Notes under the pieces: generated by a model | What the model saw: the letters and a program-made list of their open reading frames with translations, nothing else | What the model was told of the DNA's origin: nothing | The model's database searches: none | Part shown: in pieces, positions 1 to 8,635 of the stretch | Layout of the letters: each line of letters opens with the position of its first letter | Numbering within the stretch: the first letter of the stretch is position 1 | Position numbers and translations under genes: made by a program | Assembly: GCA_913061095.1 (NCBI GenBank) | Contig: CAJXVM010000014.1 | Span: 80,072-127,729 of the forward strand | DNA length: 47,658 nucleotides | Direction: 5' to 3' | Source: an uncultured Ignavibacteria bacterium | Lineage (GTDB): Bacteria > Bacteroidota > Ignavibacteria > SZUA-365

Positions 1-1
1 C

Positions 2-1633
2 ATCGCCTATGAAGTGCACGTGGAGGATTTCACGCTGGCGCTTCCCGGCATCCCGGATTCGCTGCGCGGCAGCTTCCGTGCGTTTTTTACTCCCGGACTC
101 CGCAATGCGCAGGGCGAGCCGGTGGGCTTCGATTATCTCGCCGATCTCGGCGTCAACGTGGTGCATCTGATGCCCGTGCAGGAATTCCTGCACTATCCGG
201 ATCCGGAATGGCGGCGCGCATTCGCCGACGATCCCTACATGCGGGAGCAAATGGTCGACAGCAGCAATTACCAGTGGGGATACCGCACGTCGCACGCGTT
301 TGCGCTCGAGTCGCGCTTCCGCGTGCGCGGCAGTGAGCCGGGATCGCAGAACACGGATTTCCGCGACCTCGTCGCCGCCTTTCATGAGCGCGGCATCGCG
401 GTGATCGTTGACCTCGTGTTCAATCACACGGCCGAGCGCATGGATGCGCGCGAGATGTATTTCAACCTCCGCGTCTTCGGCAAGCATGCCTATTACCGTA
501 CGAACGACGATCTGCAGTTCATCGGCAGCTACGGCACGGAAACGAAGTCCGAACAGCGCCCGATGACCGCGCGCTGGATATACGATCAGTGCGATATGCT
601 CGTGAAGGAATACGGTGTGGACGGTTTCCGCATCGACCTGGCGGGCCTCACCGATGAGCAGACGCTGCGCGAACTGCGCCGCCGGCTGGGTCCGGAGATC
701 ATCATCTACGGCGAACCCTGGATCGGCTCCTCGGATCCCGATTATGAGGCGAATCCCGACTACGACTGGTACAAGGAAGACGCGCCAATCACCTATTTCC
801 AGGACGACACACGGAATGCGCTCTGCGGTCCGCCCGACAATCCCGAAGACAAGCGCCGCGATCGCGGATATGCCGGCGGCAACGGCAGCCGTGACGCTGC
901 GAAGCAGGCCGTGGCGAACACCTTCATGTATGAGGATACCCCGAATGAGGGCATCAACTATCTCGACATTCATGATAACTGGGCGCTGGCCGACCGTTTC
1001 GCCGTCGAGGACTGGAACGGACTCAGGGGAGTGGAGGAGGATCGCTTCCGTATCGCGGCGGCCATGCTGCTGACCTCTCTTGGTCCGGTGGTGATTCACG
1101 GCGGCACGGAATTCATGCGCAGCAAGGCCTCGACACCTCTTGTCAGCCATGTCAAGCACACCGAAACCGGTCCGATTTACATCCACGGCAGAAGGGATAC
1201 ATACAACCTGCGGCGTCCCAACCTTTTTCTCTGGGAAACACTTGGCCTGAACACCGAAGACGGTGCGGCCTGCAACTTCCAGCGGATGATGGAGTACTGG
1301 AAGGGACTGATCTCGCTTCGTCGCAGCGAGCACGGTGCGGTGTTCCGTATCGGTGAGGCCCCGGAAGAGGGATACATCCGCTGGTTCGAGCCCGATGATG
1401 TGATGCAGCTGGGATATGTGGTTGATGACAGGGTGCTGGTGCTGGTCAATATCGCTGACGATCAGCGGACATTCAATAATATTCAGCTCCCGGCGGGACG
1501 CTGGGTGCTGGTTGCGGCCGGTGACCGGGCGGGCACGACACCGATCGACGGTCATCGTCACTCCGTGCTGGAGGGCGGAGCGCGGCAGCTGACACTGCCC
1601 GCGCGGGACGTGCATATTTGGATACGTAAATAG
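2..1633 (+). CDS. Pullulanase-type GH13 alpha-glucan debranching enzyme (5' end cut by window)
   Basis: Glycoside hydrolase family 13 enzyme, probably hydrolysing alpha-1,6 branches in glycogen-like or pullulan-like glucan. The frame is open to the window edge and reads IAYEVHVEDF before the first possible GTG at 14; this matches the YELHVRDF strand that opens the pullulanase barrel, so N-terminal domains are missing. Numbering from that GTG, the four GH13 regions are all present: VDLVFNHT (region I), GFRIDLAG with nucleophile Asp208, YGEPW with acid/base Glu234, and LDIHDN with Asp321. A YQWGY element like the pullulanase YNWGY signature supports the subfamily. After the barrel comes a beta-rich C-terminal domain. 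It ends 31 bases before the stress-protein gene on the same strand, so co-transcription is plausible. The family is secure; pullulanase rather than another debranching enzyme is likely but not proven. Confidence 0.88.
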   Translation: MAYEVHVEDFTLALPGIPDSLRGSFRAFFTPGLRNAQGEPVGFDYLADLGVNVVHLMPVQEFLHYPDPEWRRAFADDPYMREQMVDSSNYQWGYRTSHAFALESRFRVRGSEPGSQNTDFRDLVAAFHERGIAVIVDLVFNHTAERMDAREMYFNLRVFGKHAYYRTNDDLQFIGSYGTETKSEQRPMTARWIYDQCDMLVKEYGVDGFRIDLAGLTDEQTLRELRRRLGPEIIIYGEPWIGSSDPDYEANPDYDWYKEDAPITYFQDDTRNALCGPPDNPEDKRRDRGYAGGNGSRDAAKQAVANTFMYEDTPNEGINYLDIHDNWALADRFAVEDWNGLRGVEEDRFRIAAAMLLTSLGPVVIHGGTEFMRSKASTPLVSHVKHTETGPIYIHGRRDTYNLRRPNLFLWETLGLNTEDGAACNFQRMMEYWKGLISLRRSEHGAVFRIGEAPEEGYIRWFEPDDVMQLGYVVDDRVLVLVNIADDQRTFNNIQLPAGRWVLVAAGDRAGTTPIDGHRHSVLEGGARQLTLPARDVHIWIRK

Positions 1634-1664
1634 ACAGAACGCTCACGAACATGAGGAGCAAATC

Positions 1665-2501
1665 ATGAGCAAGAGAATTGTGGTTGGACTCGACGGTTCC
1701 CCGCATGCCGACAGCGCGCTGCGGATGGCGGTGCGCCGCGCGAAAGTCTATGAGGGAACGATTGTCGGTGTGGCGGTTATCGACCGTCCGAGCATCGAAC
1801 AGCTCGCAGCCGGGGCGCAGCCGGGCGCGATCCAGATGTCGGAGCATACCGTTTCGTCCATGCTCAATGACGCGAAAACGCATGCCGAAGAACTCATCGC
1901 CCGCTTCCGCATGACCTGTGATCTCGAAAAAGTGGATCATGAGGATATCATTTACACGGGGTCACCCTTCGAAGGATTGCTGGACGAAGCGAAGACCGCG
2001 GACCTGATCATTTCAGGACTGCGGACGTACTTTCATTATCCCACGCGCGAAGGACCCGGGGACACGCTCGAGCATCTGCTGAAGGAGCCCGTCTGTCCCG
2101 TGCTCGCGGTGCCGGAAACGGAAGAGCTGCCGCAGAATGTCATCATCGCTTACGACGGGTCGAAGGGCGCTGCGCGGGCCCTGCAGGCATACGCGCATGT
2201 CACGCCCGACATCCCGGAGATCTATCCGGTGACGCTGCTCTGTGTCGCCTCCGAGTATGACAAGAACAAGTACCATCTCGAAAAGGCCTCCCGCTTCCTG
2301 CGTGCCCACGGCATCGACGCACGCATGATGCTCCGCACGGGACGGCCTGCCGACGCCATCAAGCAGGTCATCAAGGAGCTGCATCCCGCCCTGGTCATTC
2401 TCGGGCAGCCCGTGCGCCGTGGTCTGACGGAATTCCTTTTCGGAAGCACCGCGCGCGACATCATCAAGGACGGCTCCATCCCCGTGTTTGTCTACCATTG
2501 A
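1665..2501 (+). CDS. Tandem-domain universal stress protein (UspA family)
   Basis: A 278-residue protein made of two Usp folds in tandem. Domain 1 (about 1-145) starts with RIVVGLDGSPHADSALRMA; domain 2 (about 150-278) starts with NVIIAYDGSKGAARAL, the usual beta1 and Asp of Usp domains. The second domain ends with GQPVRRGLTEFLFGST followed by SIPVFV, close to the nucleotide-binding loop of ATP-binding Usp proteins, whereas domain 1 lacks a clean copy. Such proteins are cytoplasmic stress or nucleotide sensors without a defined reaction. The ATG at 1665 follows a GAGGAG-type ribosome binding site. It lies between the glycosidase and the nucleotidyltransferase genes, all on plus with short gaps. 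Confidence 0.9.
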   Translation: MSKRIVVGLDGSPHADSALRMAVRRAKVYEGTIVGVAVIDRPSIEQLAAGAQPGAIQMSEHTVSSMLNDAKTHAEELIARFRMTCDLEKVDHEDIIYTGSPFEGLLDEAKTADLIISGLRTYFHYPTREGPGDTLEHLLKEPVCPVLAVPETEELPQNVIIAYDGSKGAARALQAYAHVTPDIPEIYPVTLLCVASEYDKNKYHLEKASRFLRAHGIDARMMLRTGRPADAIKQVIKELHPALVILGQPVRRGLTEFLFGSTARDIIKDGSIPVFVYH

Positions 2502-2519
2502 TGCGAGTGCGCTATCGAC

Positions 2520-3317
2520 ATGCATGACATGCAGCCATACCCGGTCATCATACTCTGCGGGGGACTTGGTCTCCGCATGCGGCATGTTGCCGAGGGAAAG
2601 CCAAAGGCCCTGGTTCCGATCGGTCCGCGTCCCGTCATCTGGCATGTCATGAAAATTTACTCACGATTCGGATTCCGAGATTTCATTCTTCCTCTCGGAC
2701 ACGGAAGCACGCAGATCATCGCGTGGTTCGAACGATATCTCAGCATGACATCCGATTTCACATTGCATCTGCATGACGGGAGCCATCAGTATCATACGGC
2801 GCTCCCCGAGGATGAACGCGCATGGCGCATCACCTTCGTCCATGCCGGTGAGGAAACGGAGACCGGCGGGCGGCTCAAGCGCTGTCTGCCCTACATCGAC
2901 AGCGAGCATGTGCTCGCCACGTACGTCGACGGGGTGGCGGATGTCGATCTCAACGCAGTGTTCACGCAGCATCGCGAGGACGAACGGGATGTCACGCTCA
3001 CCTCGGTTCGGCTTCCGACGTCGTTCGGCATCGTCGAAACGCAGCAGCGCATGCTCATGGAGTTCAGCGAGAAGCCCGTCACGCACTGCAGCGTCAACGG
3101 GGGATTCCTGGTCTTCCGCACGCCCGTACTCGATGAGATCAGCGGGGATGCGTCTGTACTGGAGAAGGATGTTCTTCCGCGCCTTGCCCGCGAGGGCAGG
3201 GCCGGGGTGTTCGCACACGATGGATTCTGGCACTGCATGGACACGCCCAAGCACGTCGAGCATCTCAACCGTCTCTGGGATCAGGGTCGCGCCCCCTGGA
3301 AATGGTGGGGGGACTGA
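2520..3317 (+). CDS. RfbF-like sugar-1-phosphate nucleotidyltransferase
   Basis: A 265-residue enzyme of the nucleotidyltransferase superfamily that makes NDP-sugars from sugar-1-phosphates. The N-terminus carries the pyrophosphorylase signature (LCGGLGLRMR, then KPKALVPIG) followed by PVIWHVMKIYSRFG, and near the end FWHCMDTPKHVEHLNRLW; both are characteristic of glucose-1-phosphate cytidylyltransferase (RfbF), so CDP-glucose is the most likely product. DGVADVD occupies the place of the acidic metal-binding motif. No dehydratase or other CDP-sugar gene follows, so its pathway is not shown here. An in-frame ATG at 2529 is an alternative start, and neither has a strong ribosome binding site. 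It converges on comF with 4 bases between the stop codons. Confidence 0.75.
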   Translation: MHDMQPYPVIILCGGLGLRMRHVAEGKPKALVPIGPRPVIWHVMKIYSRFGFRDFILPLGHGSTQIIAWFERYLSMTSDFTLHLHDGSHQYHTALPEDERAWRITFVHAGEETETGGRLKRCLPYIDSEHVLATYVDGVADVDLNAVFTQHREDERDVTLTSVRLPTSFGIVETQQRMLMEFSEKPVTHCSVNGGFLVFRTPVLDEISGDASVLEKDVLPRLAREGRAGVFAHDGFWHCMDTPKHVEHLNRLWDQGRAPWKWWGD

Positions 3318-3321
3318 ACCC

Positions 3322-4023
3322 TCAATGCCGCGGGGGACGAGCCAACGACAGCAGACGCACATCCGTGACACCCGCGGCCGTGAGCGCATGCACGCATTCG
3401 CTCATCGTGGCACCGGTCGTGATCAGGTCGTCGATCACGATCACCGGCCTTCCGCGCACTTGCCGCAGCCCGGCATCATCAGCGACAAAAGCATTCCGGA
3501 TACTTTCGCGCCGCTGCTCCTGCTTCATCTTCGACGCCGAGAGCGAGGCGGTGTAGCGCGTCCGCCGCAGCAGATACTCGCGCAGTTCGATGCCGCATTC
3601 CGCGGCGACGCCCCGCGCGAGATACGCGGCCTGGTTGTATCCGCGCTCCCGGCGCTTGACCTGATGTAGCGGGACGGGCACGAGCACGGGCGTACCCTCG
3701 AGGATCGGTGCATCGTGCAGACGTTCGCCCAGCAGTCGTCCGAGCCAGAGGCCGACGCTGTACAGCTGGCGGTATTTCATCGCGCGGATGCAGGGCTCGA
3801 GCGCGCATTCCTCGTCGTATTCGAATCCCACGCTCATCATGGTTGCGTCACAGACGTGGTGCAGCGATGCGAGGTGCAGCAGCGACTGCTCCCGCGTCTG
3901 CGGCCAGGGATGGAGCCCGGCGACGCAGTCGGGACACAGAACGTCATGTGCGTGTATCCGCCGCTCGCAGGCATGGCAGAGCGGCGGATACAAAATGTCA
4001 AGAATGGCTTCGATGGCGCGCAT
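3322..4023 (-). CDS. comF: ComF family phosphoribosyltransferase-like protein
   Basis: A 233-residue ComF-family protein. The N-terminus holds a zinc-ribbon-like set of cysteines (LCHACERR then LCPDC), and the C-terminus holds the PRPP-binding loop VIVIDDLITTGAT of type I phosphoribosyltransferases at about residues 193-205. ComF proteins are cytoplasmic and linked to DNA uptake by natural transformation, though their precise reaction is not established. I start the gene at the ATG at 4023: a GGGGAG sequence (plus 4031-4036) lies at the right distance upstream, while a TTG at 4038 would overlap that site. It is the last gene of the minus-strand run pgk, rhomboid, ispG, comF; ispG ends 43 bases upstream. 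No other competence gene is nearby. Confidence 0.88.
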   Translation of the reverse strand: MRAIEAILDILYPPLCHACERRIHAHDVLCPDCVAGLHPWPQTREQSLLHLASLHHVCDATMMSVGFEYDEECALEPCIRAMKYRQLYSVGLWLGRLLGERLHDAPILEGTPVLVPVPLHQVKRRERGYNQAAYLARGVAAECGIELREYLLRRTRYTASLSASKMKQEQRRESIRNAFVADDAGLRQVRGRPVIVIDDLITTGATMSECVHALTAAGVTDVRLLSLARPPRH

Positions 4024-4030
4024 GTGAATT

Positions 4031-4036
4031 CTCCCC
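4031..4036 (-). promoter_or_regulatory. Ribosome binding site that sets the comF start
   Basis: On the minus strand this reads GGGGAG, 7 bases before the ATG at 4023. It favours that ATG over the TTG at 4038, which would place the site inside the gene. Confidence 0.6.
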
Positions 4037-4066
4037 AATTGATATGCGCTTCTGTTGGACTGCGTT

Positions 4067-5209
4067 CTATTCCGTCTTTTCCTTTTCCTCTTCGGGAACG
4101 AACTTCAGTGCCTCTTCATAGACGGCGTCGATGATCTCGTCCTCCTTCAGGCGGCGCACGACCTCGCCCTTGCGGTAGAGGATGCCCACGCCCTTGCCGG
4201 CGGCGATGCCGATGTCGGCCTCGCTGGCCTCGCCCGGACCGTTGACCACGCAGCCCAGCAGGGCTATTTTCACAGGTTTCTTGATGCCCGCGAGGCGCTC
4301 TTCGAGTTCGTTGGTGATCTTGAACAGGTCGACCTCGAGGCGTCCGCAGGTCGGACACGCGATGATCTCAACGCTGCGGCTGGCGAGCCCGAGCGAGCGC
4401 AGGATTTCCTTCCCGACCTCGACTTCCCTGTACGGTTCATCGGTCAGCGATACGCGGATGGTGTCGCCGATGCCCTCGGCCAGCAGCGTGCCGATCCCCA
4501 CCGCCGACTTGATCGTGCCGACCTTGGTGGTGCCGGCCTCGGTCACGCCGAGATGCAGCGGATAGTCGGTGCGTTCGGCAATCAGCCGGTAGGCCTCGAT
4601 CATCAGGCGCACATCGGTGGATTTCACGGAAATGATGATATCCCCGAAGCCGTAATCCTCACAGATCTCCGCATGGCGCATGGCACTCTCGTACAGCGCC
4701 TCGGCCGTCGGGTAGCCATGCTTCTCGAGGATGTCTTCCTCGAGCGAACCGGAATTCACGCCGATGCGGATGGGGATGCCGCGCTCCTTCGCGGCGCCAA
4801 GGACCTGGTGAATGCGGTCGACCGACCCGATGTTGCCGGGATTGATACGCACTTTCGCCACGCCAGCCTTGATGGATTCCAGCGCGAAGATGTGATTGAA
4901 ATGGATATCGGCCACGATGGGGACCGGTGATCCCTTCACGATGTCTGCCATCGCGGCGGCGGCTTTCTTGTCGTTGACGGTGACGCGGACCACGTCGCAT
5001 CCCTCGTCGACGGCGCGACGGATCTGCTCAAGCGTGCCCTCGACGTCAGAGGTCTTGGTTTTGGTCATCGTCTGCACCGGGATCGGGGCATCACCGCCGA
5101 CCGGCACATCTCCCACCCACACTTTGCGTGTCTTGCGGCGGATGGTTTTTACCTGGGGAGGCTGCCATACCGGCGCGTTGGGATCCTGGATAACGGGGAT
5201 ATCTATCAT
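4067..5209 (-). CDS. ispG: 4-hydroxy-3-methylbut-2-enyl diphosphate synthase IspG, short two-domain form
   Basis: IspG (GcpE) converts methylerythritol cyclodiphosphate to HMBPP in the non-mevalonate isoprenoid pathway, using a [4Fe-4S] cluster. The 380-residue protein has an N-terminal TIM barrel (PIPVQTMTKTKTSDVE onward) and a C-terminal reductase-like domain. The cluster ligands are visible as Cys285 and Cys288 (CPTCGR), Cys320 (GCVVNGPGE) and Glu327, with the same spacing as in E. coli. The length is that of the two-domain bacterial form; from memory, Bacteroidota, Chlorobiota and plants usually carry a longer version with an extra barrel-like insert, which is absent here. The start ATG lies 24 bases after the rhomboid stop, suggesting co-transcription. 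Confidence 0.96.
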   Translation of the reverse strand: MIDIPVIQDPNAPVWQPPQVKTIRRKTRKVWVGDVPVGGDAPIPVQTMTKTKTSDVEGTLEQIRRAVDEGCDVVRVTVNDKKAAAAMADIVKGSPVPIVADIHFNHIFALESIKAGVAKVRINPGNIGSVDRIHQVLGAAKERGIPIRIGVNSGSLEEDILEKHGYPTAEALYESAMRHAEICEDYGFGDIIISVKSTDVRLMIEAYRLIAERTDYPLHLGVTEAGTTKVGTIKSAVGIGTLLAEGIGDTIRVSLTDEPYREVEVGKEILRSLGLASRSVEIIACPTCGRLEVDLFKITNELEERLAGIKKPVKIALLGCVVNGPGEASEADIGIAAGKGVGILYRKGEVVRRLKEDEIIDAVYEEALKFVPEEEKEKTE

Positions 5210-5233
5210 GGTGCGTTCCGTCTGTATCGATGG

Positions 5234-6169
5234 TTAGGAATGATCCCTGTCGGGATGAATGCGCTTGCTCGCGTCGAGGAGGATGCGCTTTTCTTCCTCG
5301 GTCAGGCTCGAATATCCCGAGACGCTGATCTTGTCGAGAATGTCGTCGATGCGCTTCTGGGACTCGTCGAATTCCGGATCGTCTGTTTTCGGCCGGTTTT
5401 TGCCGGATGTGAATTCGTAGAATTTTGCCTCGCGGGGGGGACTCTCCCATGTGGGCGTCCCGCCTGACACGGATTTCTTCTTTCCAACCGAGGAAAGCAT
5501 GCGGTCAATGGAACCGCGACGCTCGAGCAGCACCCAGACCGCGCCGACCACCGCGCCGCCGAGATGGGCGATATGCGCGATGCCGTCCATCGTGCCGGAT
5601 ATGCCGTTGAACACCTCGAGCAGGATGAAAAACGTGATGAGGTATTTCGCACGGATCGGCACGAAGAACCACAGGTAGATGTAGCGGTCCGGGAACATCA
5701 TGGCGAATGCCACGAGTACCGCGTACACGCCTCCCGATGCGCCGATGGTGGGACCCGGCGTCGAGAACATCGGGGCAATGAACAGATTCGCCAGTCCGGC
5801 GACGATCCCCGAGGCAAAGTAGAAGATCAGGAATTTCTTCGAACCCCAGGTGTTTTCCAGCTCCATGCCGAACATCCAGAGCATGAGCATGTTGAAGAAA
5901 ATGTGCATGAAGTTGCCATGCAGAAACATGTACGTGACGAGCTGCCACGGCATGAATTCCGGTCGTCCGATTGGCCACAGATAGAAGGATTTGGCGAACC
6001 AGTTGTATATCGGCTGTCCACCGAGCGTCAGGCCGCTCTGAAAGACCATCTGCAGGATGTACGCCCCCACTGTGATAAAGATGATGTTCTTAAGCACAGG
6101 AGGGAAGAAGCTGAAGCCTCCGAACTGGGGACGGTAACCGCCGCTGTTGTAAGATCGATATGCTGACAT
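5234..6169 (-). CDS. Rhomboid-family intramembrane serine protease with C-terminal extension
   Basis: A 311-residue inner-membrane rhomboid protease. It has six or so hydrophobic segments between about residues 25 and 220, a HGNFMHIFFNMLMLW segment typical of the family, the catalytic serine motif GASGG (Ser145) and the catalytic histidine in HIAHLGGA (His202). Rhomboids cleave transmembrane segments of client proteins; no client is evident here. Residues 225-311 form a soluble, charged tail containing ISVSGYSSLTEEEKRILLDA, a short helical domain often attached to rhomboids in Bacteroidota (DUF6576-like, from memory). It lies between pgk (69 bases upstream) and ispG. Family assignment is secure; the role of the tail is unknown. 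Confidence 0.93.
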   Translation of the reverse strand: MSAYRSYNSGGYRPQFGGFSFFPPVLKNIIFITVGAYILQMVFQSGLTLGGQPIYNWFAKSFYLWPIGRPEFMPWQLVTYMFLHGNFMHIFFNMLMLWMFGMELENTWGSKKFLIFYFASGIVAGLANLFIAPMFSTPGPTIGASGGVYAVLVAFAMMFPDRYIYLWFFVPIRAKYLITFFILLEVFNGISGTMDGIAHIAHLGGAVVGAVWVLLERRGSIDRMLSSVGKKKSVSGGTPTWESPPREAKFYEFTSGKNRPKTDDPEFDESQKRIDDILDKISVSGYSSLTEEEKRILLDASKRIHPDRDHS

Positions 6170-6238
6170 GAGTTTCTACTGTTATACACTCTAGAAAACA
6201 GAGGAGCACAGGTGAACGTTCCTCCCGCGGCACCCCTG

Positions 6239-7435
6239 CTATTTGTCGGTCAGAGCAGCGAGTCCGGGCAGCGTCTTACCCTCGAGCAGTTCGAGTGAGG
6301 CTCCGCCGCCGGTGGAAACATGAGAAACACTGTCCTGCAGTCCGATCTGGCTGATGGCCGCCGCGGAATCGCCGCCGCCGATCACCGTCACCGCGCCGTT
6401 TTTCGTGGCCTCCGCCAACGCCTCGGCGACGGCGACGGTACCTTTTGCAAAGTTCGGCATCTCGAAGACGCCCATCGGACCGTTCCATACGATGGTCTTC
6501 GCATCGGCGATGTGCTTTTTGAACAGGTCGATAGTTGCCGGACCAATATCGAGGCCCATCATGTCTGCGGGGATATCGCCCACGCGCACGGTGTGGAATT
6601 CCGTGTCATTGTCGAAGGATTGCCCCACGACGGTGTCGATGGGAAGCAGCAGCTGCTTGTGGCGCATTTCGGCCATCTGCATCAGCTGACGGGCCATGGC
6701 GATTTTGTCATCTTCCAGAAGCGAATTCCCGATTTCCATGCCCTGCGCTTTCAGGAAGGTGTACGTCATGCCGCCGCCGATCAGCAGCGTGTCGACTTTT
6801 TCGAGCAGATTTGCGATGACGTCGATTTTTCCTGAGATCTTGGCACCGCCGAGAATGGCGATATAGGGATGCTCGGGATGTTCGACGGCGCGACCGAGAT
6901 AGTCGATTTCCTTTTCCATCAGCAGTCCGGCGAGGCACGGTGACAGGTGATGCGTCACGCCTTCGGTGGATGCATGGGCGCGATGCGCAGTGCCGAACGC
7001 GTCGTTGACATAGATGTCGCCGAGTGCGGCGAGCTGCGCGGCGAAGTCTTCGTCATTGCCGGTTTCTCCGGCATGGAAGCGCAGGTTCTCGAGCAGCATC
7101 ACCTCGCCCGGAGCAAGCTCGCCGGCGAGCTTCCGGACCTCCTCGCCCACACAGTCGGGAGCGAACCGCACATCCATATCGAGCAGCTCGGACAGCTTTT
7201 CCGCAACGGGCTTCAGGCTCATCTCTTTTTTGAATTCTCCCCTGGGCCGACCGAGGTGGCTCATGAGAATGACGGCGGCGCCTTTCTCGAGCATCATGCG
7301 GATGGTCGGAAGGGCGGAGACGATACGCGTGTCGTCGGTGATCTCCTGCCGGTCGTTGAGTGGGACGTTGAAATCGACGCGCGTCAGTACGCGTTTCCCG
7401 GAAAGATCGGCGTCCTTGATGGTGCGTTTGTTCAT
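6239..7435 (-). CDS. pgk: Phosphoglycerate kinase
   Basis: Cytoplasmic glycolytic kinase that transfers phosphate from 1,3-bisphosphoglycerate to ADP. The 398 residues match the normal length. The N-terminus has the signature KRVLTRVDFNVPL, then SHLGRPRGE with the substrate-binding arginine and histidine, and GGAKISGKIDV. The C-terminal nucleotide domain has WNGPMGVFE and TVIGGGDSAAA. The ATG at 7435 follows an AGGAG site. It sits directly downstream of gapA, the preceding glycolytic enzyme, but a terminator separates them, so part of its transcription must come from readthrough or a promoter in the short gap. Confidence 0.98.
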   Translation of the reverse strand: MNKRTIKDADLSGKRVLTRVDFNVPLNDRQEITDDTRIVSALPTIRMMLEKGAAVILMSHLGRPRGEFKKEMSLKPVAEKLSELLDMDVRFAPDCVGEEVRKLAGELAPGEVMLLENLRFHAGETGNDEDFAAQLAALGDIYVNDAFGTAHRAHASTEGVTHHLSPCLAGLLMEKEIDYLGRAVEHPEHPYIAILGGAKISGKIDVIANLLEKVDTLLIGGGMTYTFLKAQGMEIGNSLLEDDKIAMARQLMQMAEMRHKQLLLPIDTVVGQSFDNDTEFHTVRVGDIPADMMGLDIGPATIDLFKKHIADAKTIVWNGPMGVFEMPNFAKGTVAVAEALAEATKNGAVTVIGGGDSAAAISQIGLQDSVSHVSTGGGASLELLEGKTLPGLAALTDK

Positions 7436-7492
7436 TGCTGTGCTCCTGTATAGTCAGCCGGATAAAAAAACCTACGAAAACAGTGCCGAAAC

Positions 7493-7521
7493 AAAAAGTG
7501 AGGCCGACAGCGCGGCCTCAC
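7493..7521 (-). terminator. Intrinsic terminator of gapA
   Basis: Perfect 9-bp stem (plus 7498-7506 GTGAGGCCG with 7513-7521 CGGCCTCAC) and a 6-base loop. On the minus strand it is followed by TTTTTG, starting 25 bases after the gapA stop. It lies between gapA and pgk and would limit readthrough. Confidence 0.9.
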
Positions 7522-7546
7522 TCACAGAACGGATCGCTGCCGTTGA

Positions 7547-8584
<1,038 letters not shown>

Positions 8585-8603
8585 TCAACATATTTCCCGG
8601 GTG

Positions 8604-8612
8604 GGAAACATA
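8604..8612 (-). promoter_or_regulatory. Putative promoter element of gapA
   Basis: On the minus strand this reads TATGTTTCC, 68 bases before the gapA ATG, and resembles the Bacteroidota -7 element TAnnTTTG. Similar TATGTT sequences stand before other operons in this window. No convincing upstream -33 box was found. Confidence 0.35.
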
Positions 8613-8635
8613 CAATCATAACGGAAAGGGGGAAA

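Noticed and set aside
615-1073. Long open frame within the pullulanase gene
   Set aside because: It lies in another frame of a gene with clear GH13 motifs, is Arg/Ser/Pro-rich as GC-rich shadow frames are, and has no ribosome binding site.
8593-8608. Terminator between the LCP gene and gapA (TTTCCC-GGGT-GGGAAA)
   Set aside because: Only a 6-bp stem and no T-run on minus; it overlaps the putative gapA promoter element.
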